Shown: positions 9,094-18,377, counted from the first letter of the stretch. The stretch is 64,000 nucleotides of DNA from Kribbella albertanoniae (GCF_004348455.1 NZ_SMKA01000004.1:49186-113185); one strand, 5' to 3'. Notes: a model not told the origin generated them from the letters alone. Numbers and translations are program-made.

Positions 9094-10605
9094 GTGAGCA
9101 GCATCACCCGCCGGTCCGTTCTGTTTGCCGGACTTGGCATCACCGGGGCCGGCGTACTGGGCGGCTGCAGCCAGCCCAGCAACAACACCTCCACCGCTGC
9201 TCCTTCGCTGCTCAGCCCGTCCGGTCCAGAGGTGGAAACGGTCGACGGCGCTCGGGCCAGCTCCGGCAAAGAAAACCACCTCATTCTGACCGCAGCCGCT
9301 ACCACTGTGGACCTAGGCGCCGGCGTCATCGCCAAGACGTGGGCCTTCGACGGTCGCACGCCGGGCGAGGCGATCCGGATCTCGGCAGGAGACACGCTCG
9401 TCGCGGGGTTGTCGAACCGGCTTCCTGACCAAACCGCAACGTCGATCCACTGGCACGGTGTTGCCCTGCGCAACGACATGGATGGTGTCCCGCCGGCCAC
9501 ACAGGCAACGGTGGCAGCCGGTGACTCGTTCACCTATCGATTCATCGCACCAGATCCAGGGACATACTTCTTCCATCCGCACGTCGGTGCGCAACTGGAC
9601 CGCGGCCTGTACGCACCCCTCGTCATCGAGGATCCGAAAGAGCCCATGTCCTACGACGACGAGTGGATCGTCATCCTGGACGACTGGATCGACGGGGTCA
9701 CCGGGACACCCGATGAGGTGTTCGCCGAACTCAAGCAAGGCATGGCCGGGATGAGCGGTATGGCGATGCGTTTCATGCTCGGTCGCGCAGACAGTGAACT
9801 ACTCGGTGGCGATGCCGGCGACGTGAAGTACCCGCACCACCTGGTCAACGGGCGCGTCGCCGCCGATCCGGCCGTCTTCAACGGCAAGCCCGGATCGAGG
9901 ATCCGGCTGAGAATCATCAACGCGGGCTCGGACACCGCCTACCGGGTCGCGCTGGCAGCACACAAACTGACCATCACACACACCGACGGCTATCCAGTCC
10001 AGCACCAGCAGGTCGACGCACTACTGATCGGCATGGGCGAACGCTACGACGTACTGGTCACCCTCGGCGACGGCGTCTTCCCGCTGGTCGCCCTGGCCGA
10101 AGGAAAGAACCAGACGGGCCGGGCGTTGGTGCGCACCAGTGCAGGTCGTGCTCCAGTTGCAGGCTTTCGCCCAGCCGAGCTGAACGGCCTGATTCTGACC
10201 GCCTCCCGGCTCAACGCCGCCGACCAGGCCCGCCTCGCACCGTCCAGCGTTGACGTCACGCATCAGGTCAAGATCACCGGCGGTATGGACGCCTACGACT
10301 GGTCGATCAACGGCAGCCGGTTCGACATGGCCAATCCCACCGCTGCGCCCCTGCTGGTCCGCCACGGACAGCGGGTGCGGCTCGACTTCGTCAACGACAC
10401 CACCATGTGGCACCCCATGCACCTGCACGGCCATACCTATCAGCTCGGCGATACCGGACCCCGCAAAGACACCGCGATCGTGCTGCCGAAAACGACTCTG
10501 ACGGTCTTCTTCGACGCAGACAATCCGGGCCAATGGTTGCTGCACTGCCACAACGCCTACCACGCGGAGGCTGGAATGATGGCGCTGGTGGGCTACCAGC
10601 AATGA
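9094..10605 (+). CDS. Multicopper oxidase, Tat lipoprotein (MmcO-like)
   Basis: The 503-residue enzyme starts with a twin-arginine signal (SITRRSVLFAG) that ends in a lipobox VLGGC (Cys25), so it is exported folded and lipid-anchored. The copper sites are visible: HWHG and FHPH in domain 1, HPMHLHGH (type 1/3) and HCHNAYHAEAGM (type 1/2/3) near the C-terminus. Family members oxidise Cu(I) to less toxic Cu(II). I chose the GTG at 9094 (AAAGGG ribosome site) because an upstream in-frame start at 8980 lies inside operator O3 and would spoil the signal peptide. It heads a plus-strand group with the small membrane protein and DUF305 genes downstream. Confidence 0.95.
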   Translation: MSSITRRSVLFAGLGITGAGVLGGCSQPSNNTSTAAPSLLSPSGPEVETVDGARASSGKENHLILTAAATTVDLGAGVIAKTWAFDGRTPGEAIRISAGDTLVAGLSNRLPDQTATSIHWHGVALRNDMDGVPPATQATVAAGDSFTYRFIAPDPGTYFFHPHVGAQLDRGLYAPLVIEDPKEPMSYDDEWIVILDDWIDGVTGTPDEVFAELKQGMAGMSGMAMRFMLGRADSELLGGDAGDVKYPHHLVNGRVAADPAVFNGKPGSRIRLRIINAGSDTAYRVALAAHKLTITHTDGYPVQHQQVDALLIGMGERYDVLVTLGDGVFPLVALAEGKNQTGRALVRTSAGRAPVAGFRPAELNGLILTASRLNAADQARLAPSSVDVTHQVKITGGMDAYDWSINGSRFDMANPTAAPLLVRHGQRVRLDFVNDTTMWHPMHLHGHTYQLGDTGPRKDTAIVLPKTTLTVFFDADNPGQWLLHCHNAYHAEAGMMALVGYQQ

Positions 10606-10676
10606 CCGGCACCGCCTGCGATGCCATCCGGTCGATCTCGTCGGGGCACTGGACACGATGATTTAGGATTGCGCGC

Positions 10677-11096
10677 ATGTCGAAGGACGTCACACAACCG
10701 CCACGGTGCGGCGCCCGCTGGGGCGTTGCCGGTGTGTTGTGTGCCCTGATTCTCGGCATCGTCGGGCTTCTCGGCCTTGAGACGCACTGCTCCGAGCCCG
10801 CTGCAGAGAGCGGTTCTCATGCCGTCGCGCACGTGCCTTCCCACGCCGGCATCGATGCACATGCTGCCGCATTCCGAACCGGAAACTGGATCGAGCCGGC
10901 AAGTCCCACGAGTGGCGGCGACCTGATCGCCTGTGCGTTGTTCGTGGGCTTGGTCGCGCTGCTCTTCGCGGCGGTCCGTGCCCGGCGGCCGAGTGCTAGT
11001 TGGCTGGTACCTGCGGTCCGCGGTCGGCTGGTCCAGCCGTGGCGAGTGTGCTTGTTGTCAATCTCTGTGAGGACGGTTTCGCCGCTGAGGTGCTGA
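10677..11096 (+). CDS. Small membrane protein, DUF6153-like
   Basis: The 139-residue protein has two hydrophobic segments (about 15-35 and 80-100) with a His-rich loop between them (HAVAHVPSHAGIDAHAAAF). Its short basic C-terminus ends SPLRC. The layout copies the 4588 protein, and a DUF305 lipoprotein again follows, 55 bp downstream. The identity as DUF6153 is by architecture rather than close similarity. It is probably transcribed with the multicopper oxidase 71 bp upstream. Confidence 0.6.
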   Translation: MSKDVTQPPRCGARWGVAGVLCALILGIVGLLGLETHCSEPAAESGSHAVAHVPSHAGIDAHAAAFRTGNWIEPASPTSGGDLIACALFVGLVALLFAAVRARRPSASWLVPAVRGRLVQPWRVCLLSISVRTVSPLRC

Positions 11097-11151
11097 GCGA
11101 CAGGGCACGTTTCGACGCCCTGCACGCTCAATACACCACTCAGGAGTTTCC

Positions 11152-11769
11152 ATGCGCACCTCGTGCGCGCTGCGCTGTTTCGTTGTTGCCACGACAGCTG
11201 CGCTGGCTGTCGTCCTGGCAGGTTGCGCGGACATCGGAGCTGATTCCGGTGAGACTTCACACCTGCCCGTCAACGCTGTCGATATCGCCTTCGCGCAGCG
11301 AATGATGGCCCAGCACCGCCAGGCGGTGGACATGTCTGCGCTCGCTACGACCCGCAGCAAGAACAGCGCAGTGATCCAGCTGGCAAGCACAATTGGCCGC
11401 ACACACGCGGACGCCATCGGCGAACTTGACGGGCTCCTCAAGGCTTGGGGCCCAACAGAACAGCCGACATCACCACCGGCTTCGGATCCTGGCCCGGCCG
11501 GCGCTACTCCGCCAGTTGCTGTGTCCGGCGTGATCGTTGAAACCGATCTCGCGCGCCTGCGGGCGTCGTCCGGTGTGGTGTTCGACCAGCTGTTGTTGGG
11601 CCTCTTGATCGATCACCACCGCGAAGACGTCTCGACCGCCCGGCTGGAGCAGGAGGCGGGGCAAAACCGCCGGGCCCGTGGCATCGCCGACCGTATCGAA
11701 GCTGATCACACTGCGGAGCTCAGCGAAATGCGGAAGCTGCTCAGCTCTCTCGGCACCGTGTCACGCTGA
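11152..11769 (+). CDS. DUF305 lipoprotein (second copy)
   Basis: The 205-residue protein has lipobox VLAGC (Cys25) and the two DUF305 repeats: IAFAQRMMAQHRQAVDMSAL near 45-65 and LLLGLLIDHHREDVSTARLE near 145-165. It has fewer methionines than the copy at 5214: the first repeat keeps MMAQH, but the second has replaced the Met pair with Leu. Metal affinity may therefore differ. The ribosome site AGGAG is 5 bp from the ATG. It is last in the oxidase group. Confidence 0.87.
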   Translation: MRTSCALRCFVVATTAALAVVLAGCADIGADSGETSHLPVNAVDIAFAQRMMAQHRQAVDMSALATTRSKNSAVIQLASTIGRTHADAIGELDGLLKAWGPTEQPTSPPASDPGPAGATPPVAVSGVIVETDLARLRASSGVVFDQLLLGLLIDHHREDVSTARLEQEAGQNRRARGIADRIEADHTAELSEMRKLLSSLGTVSR

Positions 11770-11873
11770 ACCACTACTCGCAAAAATCCTCACTTGTACT
11801 TGCCCCTGCCTGCGTCTGCGGAAGATCACGCGACCACGGCAGACGTGAACTTTGAGAAGGGACCTGCCAGACC

Positions 11874-12944
11874 ATGTTGAACGGTTGGAGGCGCCGCCCG
11901 GTACGGGTGGCATTGCCTCTCATTACTGCTGTCGTCGTCGCGGCTGCTCTGGGGCTTGCCGGGGGTTCGGCCGCGGCAGAACCGAAGCCGACCCTCGCCG
12001 AGGCCAGGAAATCAGTCGCGACCCTGCAGCATCAGGCCGAGGAAGCCGGCGAGGCAGCCAACGACCTGACCGGTCAAATCACCGCTGCTCGTCGCAAGGT
12101 TGCTGCACTCAACGAAGGCGTCGGCCGCCAGCAACGTGAGGTCCAGCAGATCGGTCGCCGGATCGGCCTCCTGGCGGTGGCGAACTACCAGCGGTCGCAG
12201 ATGACGACGACCGCCCAGCTCCTCCTTTCGAGCGATCCCGACCAGTTCCTGAAACAGGCTTCGACGGCTCAGGCCTACGCGGGCCAGCAGACGGCAGTCT
12301 TGCGCCGGTATCAGAACGCCAGCGGCAAACTTGCCGATCTACAGAGCATCGAGCGGTCGGAGCTGCAAGCTTTGGCGGCGGTGCAGGCCAAGCAGAACGA
12401 GCTCAAGGCGAAGATCACCTCGAACCTGGCGGCAGCTGACAAAGTGCTGGCCAAACTGACGGACGCCGAACGTGATCGGCTCGCGGCCGAGGACGCCGCC
12501 GAAGTGCAGCGAGAAAAAGACGAGGCCGAGACGGAGCGACGCCGTACCAGCCGCGACGGTGAGCGCACTGCCGGACCCGACGTGCCTGCATCGGGACGGG
12601 CGAAGGCCGCGGTCGTCTATGCCTTGGATCAGATCGGTGACCCGTACTTGTGGGCTGCCGCGGGTCCGGACTCGTTCGACTGTTCCGGGTTGACGATGTC
12701 GGCCTGGGCCAAGGCAGGGGTCGCGTTGTCGCACTCGTCGAAGGCCCAGTACAACGAAGGACGCCGCGTGAGCCGGGCCGACCTGATGCCCGGGGACTTG
12801 TTGTTCTATTTCACTCCCATCTCCCACGTGAGCATGTACATCGGTAACGGGAAGGCGGTCCACGCGAGCCGTCCTGGCAAGCCTGTCCAGATTGACCCGG
12901 CATTTGGGCAGATGCCGTACGTCGGCGCTGTGCGCCCTGGCTGA
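11874..12944 (+). CDS. NlpC/P60 peptidoglycan endopeptidase (RipA-like)
   Basis: The 356-residue secreted protein has a signal peptide (about 10-36), then two long coiled-coil stretches (about 38-105 and 150-230) rich in Ala/Glu/Gln. A C-terminal NlpC/P60 domain (about 243-356) has the catalytic Cys270 in DCSGL and His318 in SHVSMYIG. Enzymes of this form cut D-Glu-mDAP stem peptides in the cell wall. The ribosome site GAGAAGGGA precedes the ATG. There is no obvious link to copper; it may be an element passenger or an original neighbour. Confidence 0.92.
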   Translation: MLNGWRRRPVRVALPLITAVVVAAALGLAGGSAAAEPKPTLAEARKSVATLQHQAEEAGEAANDLTGQITAARRKVAALNEGVGRQQREVQQIGRRIGLLAVANYQRSQMTTTAQLLLSSDPDQFLKQASTAQAYAGQQTAVLRRYQNASGKLADLQSIERSELQALAAVQAKQNELKAKITSNLAAADKVLAKLTDAERDRLAAEDAAEVQREKDEAETERRRTSRDGERTAGPDVPASGRAKAAVVYALDQIGDPYLWAAAGPDSFDCSGLTMSAWAKAGVALSHSSKAQYNEGRRVSRADLMPGDLLFYFTPISHVSMYIGNGKAVHASRPGKPVQIDPAFGQMPYVGAVRPG

Positions 12945-12956
12945 AGCCGCAACCGA

Positions 12957-12991
12957 GCGTTCCCTCATGGAGGAGGTCCAGGAGGGAACGC
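12957..12991. terminator. Terminator hairpin after NlpC/P60 gene
   Basis: A 10-bp perfect stem GCGTTCCCTC / GAGGGAACGC between the convergent NlpC/P60 and copA genes. Confidence 0.65.
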
Positions 12992-13009
12992 GGCGAGCTG
13001 ATGAGAACC

Positions 13010-15310
13010 TCAGCGGCGTGGTGCGGCGTGGTCGGTGAGGGGCCGGAACCGACGCAGTCGCAGGCTGTTGCTCACGACGAAGACAGAACTGAACGCCATT
13101 GCGGCACCGGCAAGCATGGGGTTCAGCAAGCCGGCTGCAGCTAGCGGTAGAGCGGCGACGTTGTAGGCAAAGGCCCAGAACAGATTGCCCTTGATCGTGC
13201 CCAGGGTGCGACGCGACAGCCGGATGGCGTCCGGTGCGGCGCGCAGGTCTCCGCTGACCAGCGTGAGGTCGGCGGCTTCGATGGCGACATCGGTTCCGGT
13301 GCCCATGGCCAGGCCGAGATCGGCCTGGGCCAATGCCGGTGCGTCGTTCACGCCGTCGCCGACCATGGCGACGGTTCGCCCTTCATCTTGCAGCCTGCGG
13401 ACGACATCGACCTTGTCCTTCGGGAGCACCTCCGCGATGACCTCGTCAATGCCCACCTCGGCTGCGACGGTGTGGGCCACTGCAGCGTTGTCGCCCGTGA
13501 GCAGCACGGGCGTCAAGCCCAAGGCGCGCAACTGCCGGATTGCCTGCGCTGAGGTCGGTTTCACGGTATCGGCGACGACGATGATGCCGCGCGCGGCGCC
13601 GTCCCAACCGACCGCGACTGCGGTGCCCCCGGCTGCTTCTGCCTTCGCCTTCGCGTCCGCCAGTTCGGTAGGAAGGTACTGCGACCATTCCTCCAGCAGC
13701 CGCGGGCGCCCGACCAGTACGGCGTGCGAGTTGCCGTCGACCAGGACAACGCCTTGTACGCCGAGGCCCTCGAGGTTGGAGAACCCTTCAACGGCGGGTA
13801 ATTCGCCGGTCCTCTCAACGGCGGCGGTGGCAATAGCCTGGGCGATCGGGTGCTCGGAAGCGTGCTCCAGAGCTCCTGCCAAACGCAGTACCTGGTCGGC
13901 GTCCTCGCCGGTGGCAGGAATGACCTCGGTGAGGGCCATCTTTCCGGTGGTTACCGTGCCGGTCTTGTCCAGTACGACGGTGTCGATCCGGCGGGTGGAT
14001 TCGAGCACCTCCGGACCTTTGATCAAGATGCCGAGCTGCGCGCCACGGCCGGTACCGACCATGAGGGCTGTCGGGGTCGCCAGTCCGAGGGCGCAGGGGC
14101 AGGCGATGATCAGGACCGCGACGGCCGCGGTGAAGGCGGCCGCAAGTCCTGAGCCCGTTCCGATCCAGAATCCAAGGGTGCCGATAGCCAGGGCGATCAC
14201 GATCGGGACGAACACCCCTGAGACGCGATCGGCGAGCCGCTGCACCTGTGCCTTGCCGGTTTGTGCGGCCTCGACGAGTCTGGCCATCTGGGCGAGTTGG
14301 GTGTCAGCCCCGATCCGGGTGGCCCGGACGACGATTCGGCCGCCGGCGTTGATGGTGGCGCCGGTGACGGTGTCGCCAGGGCCGACCTCGACCGGTACTG
14401 ATTCGCCGGTGAGCATCGATGCGTCGACCGCGGACGAGCCTTCGGCAATCACACCGTCGGTGGCGATCTTCTCTCCCGGACGAACGACGAACAGGTCCCC
14501 GGCGGTGAGTTGGTCGGTGGCGATCCGCTGCTCTTGGCCGTTTCGCAGTACGGAGACCTCTTTGGCGCCGAGCTCCAGCAGCGCTCGCAGGGCTGCTCCG
14601 GCACGGCGCTTGGAGCGAGCCTCGAAGTACCGCCCGGCCAGGATGAAGGTCGTCACCCCGGCGGCCGCCTCGAGGTAGATGTTGCCCGCGCCGTCGCTAC
14701 GTCCGATGGAGAGTTCGAACGGGTGCGTCATGCCGGGTTCGCCGGCGGTGCCGAAGAACAGCGCGTACAGGGACCAGCCGAGTGCGGCGAGCGTGCCGAC
14801 CGAGATCAAGGTGTCCATCGTCGACGCGCCGTGACGCAGGTTGGTGAAGGCGGCCTTGTGGAACGGCCAGGCCCCCCAGGCCACCACGGGCGCAGCGAGC
14901 GTTAGCGAGAGCCACTGCCACGAGGTGAACTGCAGCGCAGGGATCATCGCCATAGCGATGACTGGCACGGTCAGCGCGAGCGAGATCAGCAGCCGTTGCC
15001 GCAGTGAGCGGGTCGGGTCGACTTCTTCGGGGCTGCCCTCAGCTGGTTCGGTGCCGGCCGGAGCCGGCGGAGTGGCGCTGTAGCCGGTCTTCTCGACCTC
15101 GGCTACCAGGTCGGCGACGGCGATGTCGCCGGTGAACCGGACAAGCGCCTTCTCTGTCGCGTAGTTGACCGACGCGGTGACGCCGTCGAGCTTGTTCAGC
15201 TTCTTCTCGATCCGCGACGCGCACGAGGCGCAGGTCATGCCGCCGATCGCCAACTCGATCTTCTCCTCGCCGCCAAGCGGCGGGGCCGAGGTGTTACCGA
15301 CGGAACTCAT
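13010..15310 (-). CDS. copA: Cu(+)-exporting P1B-type ATPase
   Basis: The 766-residue pump has one N-terminal heavy-metal domain with GMTCASC (residues 24-30), then the P1B core. Motifs are TGES (301-304, actuator), CPC in the sixth membrane helix (404-406), the phosphorylation motif DKTGT (448-452) and GDGVNDAP in the hinge. CPC plus a TCASC metal domain points to Cu(I)/Ag(I) export across the inner membrane. I chose ATG at 15310, preceded by AAGGAG; upstream in-frame sequence runs antisense through the neighbouring gene and is not coding. It is third in the operon CopZ-like / secreted protein / CopA, behind CsoR-type box 1. Confidence 0.96.
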   Translation of the reverse strand: MSSVGNTSAPPLGGEEKIELAIGGMTCASCASRIEKKLNKLDGVTASVNYATEKALVRFTGDIAVADLVAEVEKTGYSATPPAPAGTEPAEGSPEEVDPTRSLRQRLLISLALTVPVIAMAMIPALQFTSWQWLSLTLAAPVVAWGAWPFHKAAFTNLRHGASTMDTLISVGTLAALGWSLYALFFGTAGEPGMTHPFELSIGRSDGAGNIYLEAAAGVTTFILAGRYFEARSKRRAGAALRALLELGAKEVSVLRNGQEQRIATDQLTAGDLFVVRPGEKIATDGVIAEGSSAVDASMLTGESVPVEVGPGDTVTGATINAGGRIVVRATRIGADTQLAQMARLVEAAQTGKAQVQRLADRVSGVFVPIVIALAIGTLGFWIGTGSGLAAAFTAAVAVLIIACPCALGLATPTALMVGTGRGAQLGILIKGPEVLESTRRIDTVVLDKTGTVTTGKMALTEVIPATGEDADQVLRLAGALEHASEHPIAQAIATAAVERTGELPAVEGFSNLEGLGVQGVVLVDGNSHAVLVGRPRLLEEWSQYLPTELADAKAKAEAAGGTAVAVGWDGAARGIIVVADTVKPTSAQAIRQLRALGLTPVLLTGDNAAVAHTVAAEVGIDEVIAEVLPKDKVDVVRRLQDEGRTVAMVGDGVNDAPALAQADLGLAMGTGTDVAIEAADLTLVSGDLRAAPDAIRLSRRTLGTIKGNLFWAFAYNVAALPLAAAGLLNPMLAGAAMAFSSVFVVSNSLRLRRFRPLTDHAAPRR

Positions 15311-15366
15311 GATGGAGATCTCCTTATTAGATAGCGAGTCGTGCTCGAGCGGGGGACTGAGGTTGC

Positions 15367-16329
15367 TCAGCCGTGGCCGCCGCCGTTGTGCCCGTGACTG
15401 CTGGCCGAGGCGGTGGGGGTCGGCGTTGTGGTGGATGGATTGGGTGACGTTGTCGCAGTACTGCCGGTCGTGGTGTTGACGGTGAACTCGGCCGTCCGGA
15501 CTTTGCCGTTGTGCTTGAAGTCCAGGTAGAGCCGGTAGCCTCCGGTGCTCGGGGTGGTGGCGTAGAAGGTGATGTCGGGTCCGGGGTTGGTCTTTCCGTC
15601 GCCGGGTGCGCCTGCGGGGTGCACATGGAGGTAGGCGAGGTCGCCATCCCGTAGCGCGACCAGATGGCCATAGGCACCTAGGTACGGCTGCAGATCCGTG
15701 ATCGGCTTGCCATCCTTGGCGATCGACAGCTTGAGTTCGGATTCGCGGCCGGGTGAGAGACCGCCGGTCAAGGTGACCGTGTAGCCGTCGACCTGGGCGG
15801 TGTCGCTCTGCGGCGGGAGCGGCTTGGGCTCGGAGACGCCGGACACTGCGAGGTCGGCGCCGAGGACGAGATTCTCGCCGCCCGCTGGGACGAAGTCGGC
15901 GAACACCCGCCACTGCCCGGAGGTCAGTGCCACCGGAACGCTCCAGCTCCCGCTACCGTCCAGTTGAGGATGGAGGTGCTGGAAACCGGAGAGATCGCGG
16001 CGCACCGCGATCAGGTGCAAGTCCTTGTCATGGCTGCGGTCGTAGGCGGTCACAGGCCGGCCATCGGGGCCTAGTACAGAGAATCGAAGCTGGGTCGTGG
16101 GGCCCGCCGGCAGCTGGTCGTTCGCGAGTGCCAGCGTGAAGCCTTTGTCGGAGATCATCAGTCCTCCAGGGATCTTTTCGGTGCCGGCGGTGGTCGCCGC
16201 CGACGATGGGTGGTGCACCTCTGGTTCGGCCGGGCCCACCGGCCCGACGAGGGCGCCGACGCCGACCGCGCCGCCGAAAACTGCGGCCAGGCCGGCGACA
16301 AAGGTCGCGATCTTGGTGGGGGTCTTCAT
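15367..16329 (-). CDS. Secreted His-containing protein of copper operon
   Basis: This 320-residue protein has a signal peptide (about 8-30). It then has two beta-rich segments, each carrying a similar His motif: [19 protein letters not shown] near 100-118 and [17 protein letters not shown] near 225-241. The tail is Thr/Ser/Pro-rich and ends in a His/Gly cluster. The duplicated HL..VR.D....HLHP motif looks like a periplasmic-side metal or cupredoxin-like binding unit. I know such proteins only as conserved neighbours of copA in actinobacteria, with no set function. It sits 47 bp after the CopZ-like gene and 56 bp before copA. Confidence 0.75.
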   Translation of the reverse strand: MKTPTKIATFVAGLAAVFGGAVGVGALVGPVGPAEPEVHHPSSAATTAGTEKIPGGLMISDKGFTLALANDQLPAGPTTQLRFSVLGPDGRPVTAYDRSHDKDLHLIAVRRDLSGFQHLHPQLDGSGSWSVPVALTSGQWRVFADFVPAGGENLVLGADLAVSGVSEPKPLPPQSDTAQVDGYTVTLTGGLSPGRESELKLSIAKDGKPITDLQPYLGAYGHLVALRDGDLAYLHVHPAGAPGDGKTNPGPDITFYATTPSTGGYRLYLDFKHNGKVRTAEFTVNTTTGSTATTSPNPSTTTPTPTASASSHGHNGGGHG

Positions 16330-16376
16330 TGCTCAGTCCTCGTCAGGTCGGTGGTGGTCGAGATTCCGGCGGCCGG

Positions 16377-16670
16377 TCAGGCGTCGACGAGCTGGTAGCC
16401 CGCCTCTTCGACCGCAGCCCGTACTACGTCGCGGCCGACCGGCCGCTCGCTGGTCACCGTCACCGAGCCGCTCGCCAGGTCGACATCGACGGCGCTGACA
16501 CCGTCGATCCGGCTGACCTCACTCGTGACGGAGCTGACGCAGTGGCCGCACGTCATCCCGGTCACTGAGAACACGGCGGTCTCCGCGGCGGCAAAGGGGT
16601 CGGTCGTGGTCTCGGACGTGGTCTCGGTCGTTGCGGTGTCGGCGGTGCCGCAGCTGCAGGCGTTGCACAT
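16377..16670 (-). CDS. Heavy-metal-associated domain protein (CopZ-like chaperone)
   Basis: The 97-residue protein has a Cys-rich N-terminus (CNACSCG), a Thr/Glu linker, and one HMA domain (about 33-97) with GMTCGHC. HMA proteins of this size deliver Cu(I) to CopA. The extra N-terminal cysteine cluster and linker are longer than in classic CopZ (about 70 residues) and may add a second metal site. The ribosome site GAGGAA precedes the ATG. It is first in the operon, with a CsoR-type box 39 bp upstream. Confidence 0.9.
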   Translation of the reverse strand: MCNACSCGTADTATTETTSETTTDPFAAAETAVFSVTGMTCGHCVSSVTSEVSRIDGVSAVDVDLASGSVTVTSERPVGRDVVRAAVEEAGYQLVDA

Positions 16671-16708
16671 GTCAGGGTTCCTCTCGATCGGTTGACGCGA
16701 TGAAACTT

Positions 16709-16725
16709 ATACCCCCTATGGGTAT
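16709..16725. promoter_or_regulatory. CsoR-type operator box 1
   Basis: A 17-bp inverted repeat ATACCC-ccta t-GGGTAT (arms 16709-16714 and 16720-16725, perfect), the usual shape of sites for CsoR-family copper sensors. It lies just upstream of the CopZ-like/CopA operon. Confidence 0.8.
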
Positions 16726-16850
16726 TGATCAAGTCCCGTCTTCAAGAGGTCTCGCCATCGCGCCGAAGATCTGGAAGCTCAGTCAGAGAACGATGTCTTC
16801 CGTGAGGCTGCCTCAGCGCGTGTTGGTTGCACGACGAATCAAAGATACCT

Positions 16851-16867
16851 ATACCCCCTTGCGGTAT
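16851..16867. promoter_or_regulatory. CsoR-type operator box 2
   Basis: ATACCC / CGGTAT arms with a 5-bp centre, one mismatch from the perfect repeat at 16709. It lies in the same divergent region, about 71 bp upstream of the MFS gene start. Confidence 0.65.
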
Positions 16868-16901
16868 CAGATCTGGCCTGTTAAGTTCCAGCTCGATCCC
16901 G

Positions 16902-16918
16902 GTACCCCTAGGGGGTAT
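16902..16918. promoter_or_regulatory. CsoR-type operator box 3
   Basis: GTACCCCTAGGGGGTAT, a G/C-rich inverted repeat of the same type. It ends 2 bp before the GAAAGGA ribosome site of the MFS gene, so a bound repressor should block that gene's transcription or early elongation. Confidence 0.72.
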
Positions 16919-16937
16919 CAGAAAGGAATGGGTTGTC

Positions 16938-18377
16938 ATGAGTACTTCAGCTGGAGTCACCCGCTCGACGCCTCGGCGCTGGTGGGCGCTGGGCCTGATC
17001 GCCGCGGCGCAGTTCATGGTCATCATGGACACGTCGATCATCGGAGTCGCGCTACCAGAGATACGGGCTGACCTGGGTTTCACTCCACAGACGCTGTCCT
17101 GGGTGTTCAACGCCTACGTGGTCGCCTTCGGCGGCCTGCTGCTCCTCGGCGGACGGCTGTCCGACCTCTTCGGGGCGCGCCGGATCTTCTCGGCCGGCTG
17201 GATCGTGCTGCTGGTGGGATCGGTTCTCGCCGGTGCAGCGAACGGCGTCGGCCTGGAGTTAACCGGCCGGGCGGTCCAGGGCGTTGGCGCGGCATTGATC
17301 GCCCCATCAGCGCTGACGTTGCTGATGATGCTGTTCGGTTCTGAGCCCAAGGAGCTGACCAAAGCACTGGCCCTCTATGGCGCGGCCGCGCCGGCAGGCG
17401 GTACGGCTGGAGTGTTTCTCGGTGGAGTGATCACCGAGTACGCGAGCTGGCCGTGGGTGTTCTACCTGAACGTCCCGATCGCCATCGCCGTCCTGCTGGC
17501 CACCCCGGCCTTGATGCCGGCCGCTGCCGCTCGACGTGGAAGTGTTGATCTCGTCGGCGCACTGACTGCCACTGGCGGCATCGGCGCTGCTGTCTACGCG
17601 ATCGTTCGGGCACCGGAAGCAGGTTGGGCGAGCGCTGAAACGCTGCTGGTCGGACTGGCTGCTATCGCGCTGCTGGTCGCCTTTGTGGTGGTCCAGGCCC
17701 GTCGGTCCGAACCTCTGATGCGGCTCGCGATCTTCCGTGCACCGAACCTGGCCGCGGCCAATGTCGCCCAACTGTTGCTGGGGGCGGCCTGGGTGCCGAT
17801 GTGGTTCTTCCTGAACCTCTACCTGCAACAGGTTCTCGGCCTGAGCGCGTTCCCGAGTGGTTCGGCTTTGTTGCCGATGACGACGTTCATCATGCTCGGC
17901 ATGATCGTCGCAGCTCCGCGCTTCATCGCCCGCTTCGGTCCCAAGCGGACGCTGGTGACCGGCATGACCGTCCTCACTGCGGGCCTCGCGGCGCTGTCCC
18001 TGGTCCGGTCGGACGGATCGTTCTGGGTCGACGTCCTGCCGGCTTCGCTGATCGCCGCCGCCGGAATGTCGCTAGCCTTCATCCCCAGCCTCGGCATCGC
18101 CCTGTCCTCGGCGCGGCCGGAAGAAGGAGGCCTGGCCTCGGGAATCGTGAACACCAGCTATCAGATCGGCTCGGCCCTCGGCCTGGCCGCCATGACCGCG
18201 GTCGCCGCAGCCGCCGGCGCCGACCAACTCGGCGACGCCGGTGCCCTGACCGGCGGCTACTCGGCCGCCTTCCTCGGAGCCGCCGCCGTCGCCGCAGTCG
18301 GCGCGATCCTCGCCGCCGTGACGGTGCGCATCGCCAAGCCCGCCACCACCAAGGAGACCGCAGATGCACTGAAGTGA
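16938..18377 (+). CDS. MFS exporter, DHA2 (14-helix) type
   Basis: The 479-residue transporter has about 14 membrane segments. It shows the DHA2 signatures QFMVIMDTSIIGVALPEI in helix 1, GRLSDLFGARR in loop 2-3 and GGTAGVFLGG in helix 5. ATG at 16938 follows GAAAGGA; the longer frame from 16827 runs through the operators and is rejected. It is divergent from the CopZ-like/CopA operon and preceded by two CsoR-type boxes, so copper-responsive expression is likely. Its substrate is unknown; drug exporters of this family can also export metal chelates. Confidence 0.9.
   Translation: MSTSAGVTRSTPRRWWALGLIAAAQFMVIMDTSIIGVALPEIRADLGFTPQTLSWVFNAYVVAFGGLLLLGGRLSDLFGARRIFSAGWIVLLVGSVLAGAANGVGLELTGRAVQGVGAALIAPSALTLLMMLFGSEPKELTKALALYGAAAPAGGTAGVFLGGVITEYASWPWVFYLNVPIAIAVLLATPALMPAAAARRGSVDLVGALTATGGIGAAVYAIVRAPEAGWASAETLLVGLAAIALLVAFVVVQARRSEPLMRLAIFRAPNLAAANVAQLLLGAAWVPMWFFLNLYLQQVLGLSAFPSGSALLPMTTFIMLGMIVAAPRFIARFGPKRTLVTGMTVLTAGLAALSLVRSDGSFWVDVLPASLIAAAGMSLAFIPSLGIALSSARPEEGGLASGIVNTSYQIGSALGLAAMTAVAAAAGADQLGDAGALTGGYSAAFLGAAAVAAVGAILAAVTVRIAKPATTKETADALK

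Noticed and set aside
13185..14678. Plus-strand open frame of about 500 codons opposite copA
   Set aside because: Ser/Ala/Pro/Thr-rich shadow of copA, without domain or ribosome site.
13010..15913. Longer start for copA with about 200 extra N-terminal residues
   Set aside because: The extra part is Arg/Pro/Ser-rich antisense of the neighbouring gene; ATG at 15310 has a strong ribosome site and begins just before the metal-binding domain.
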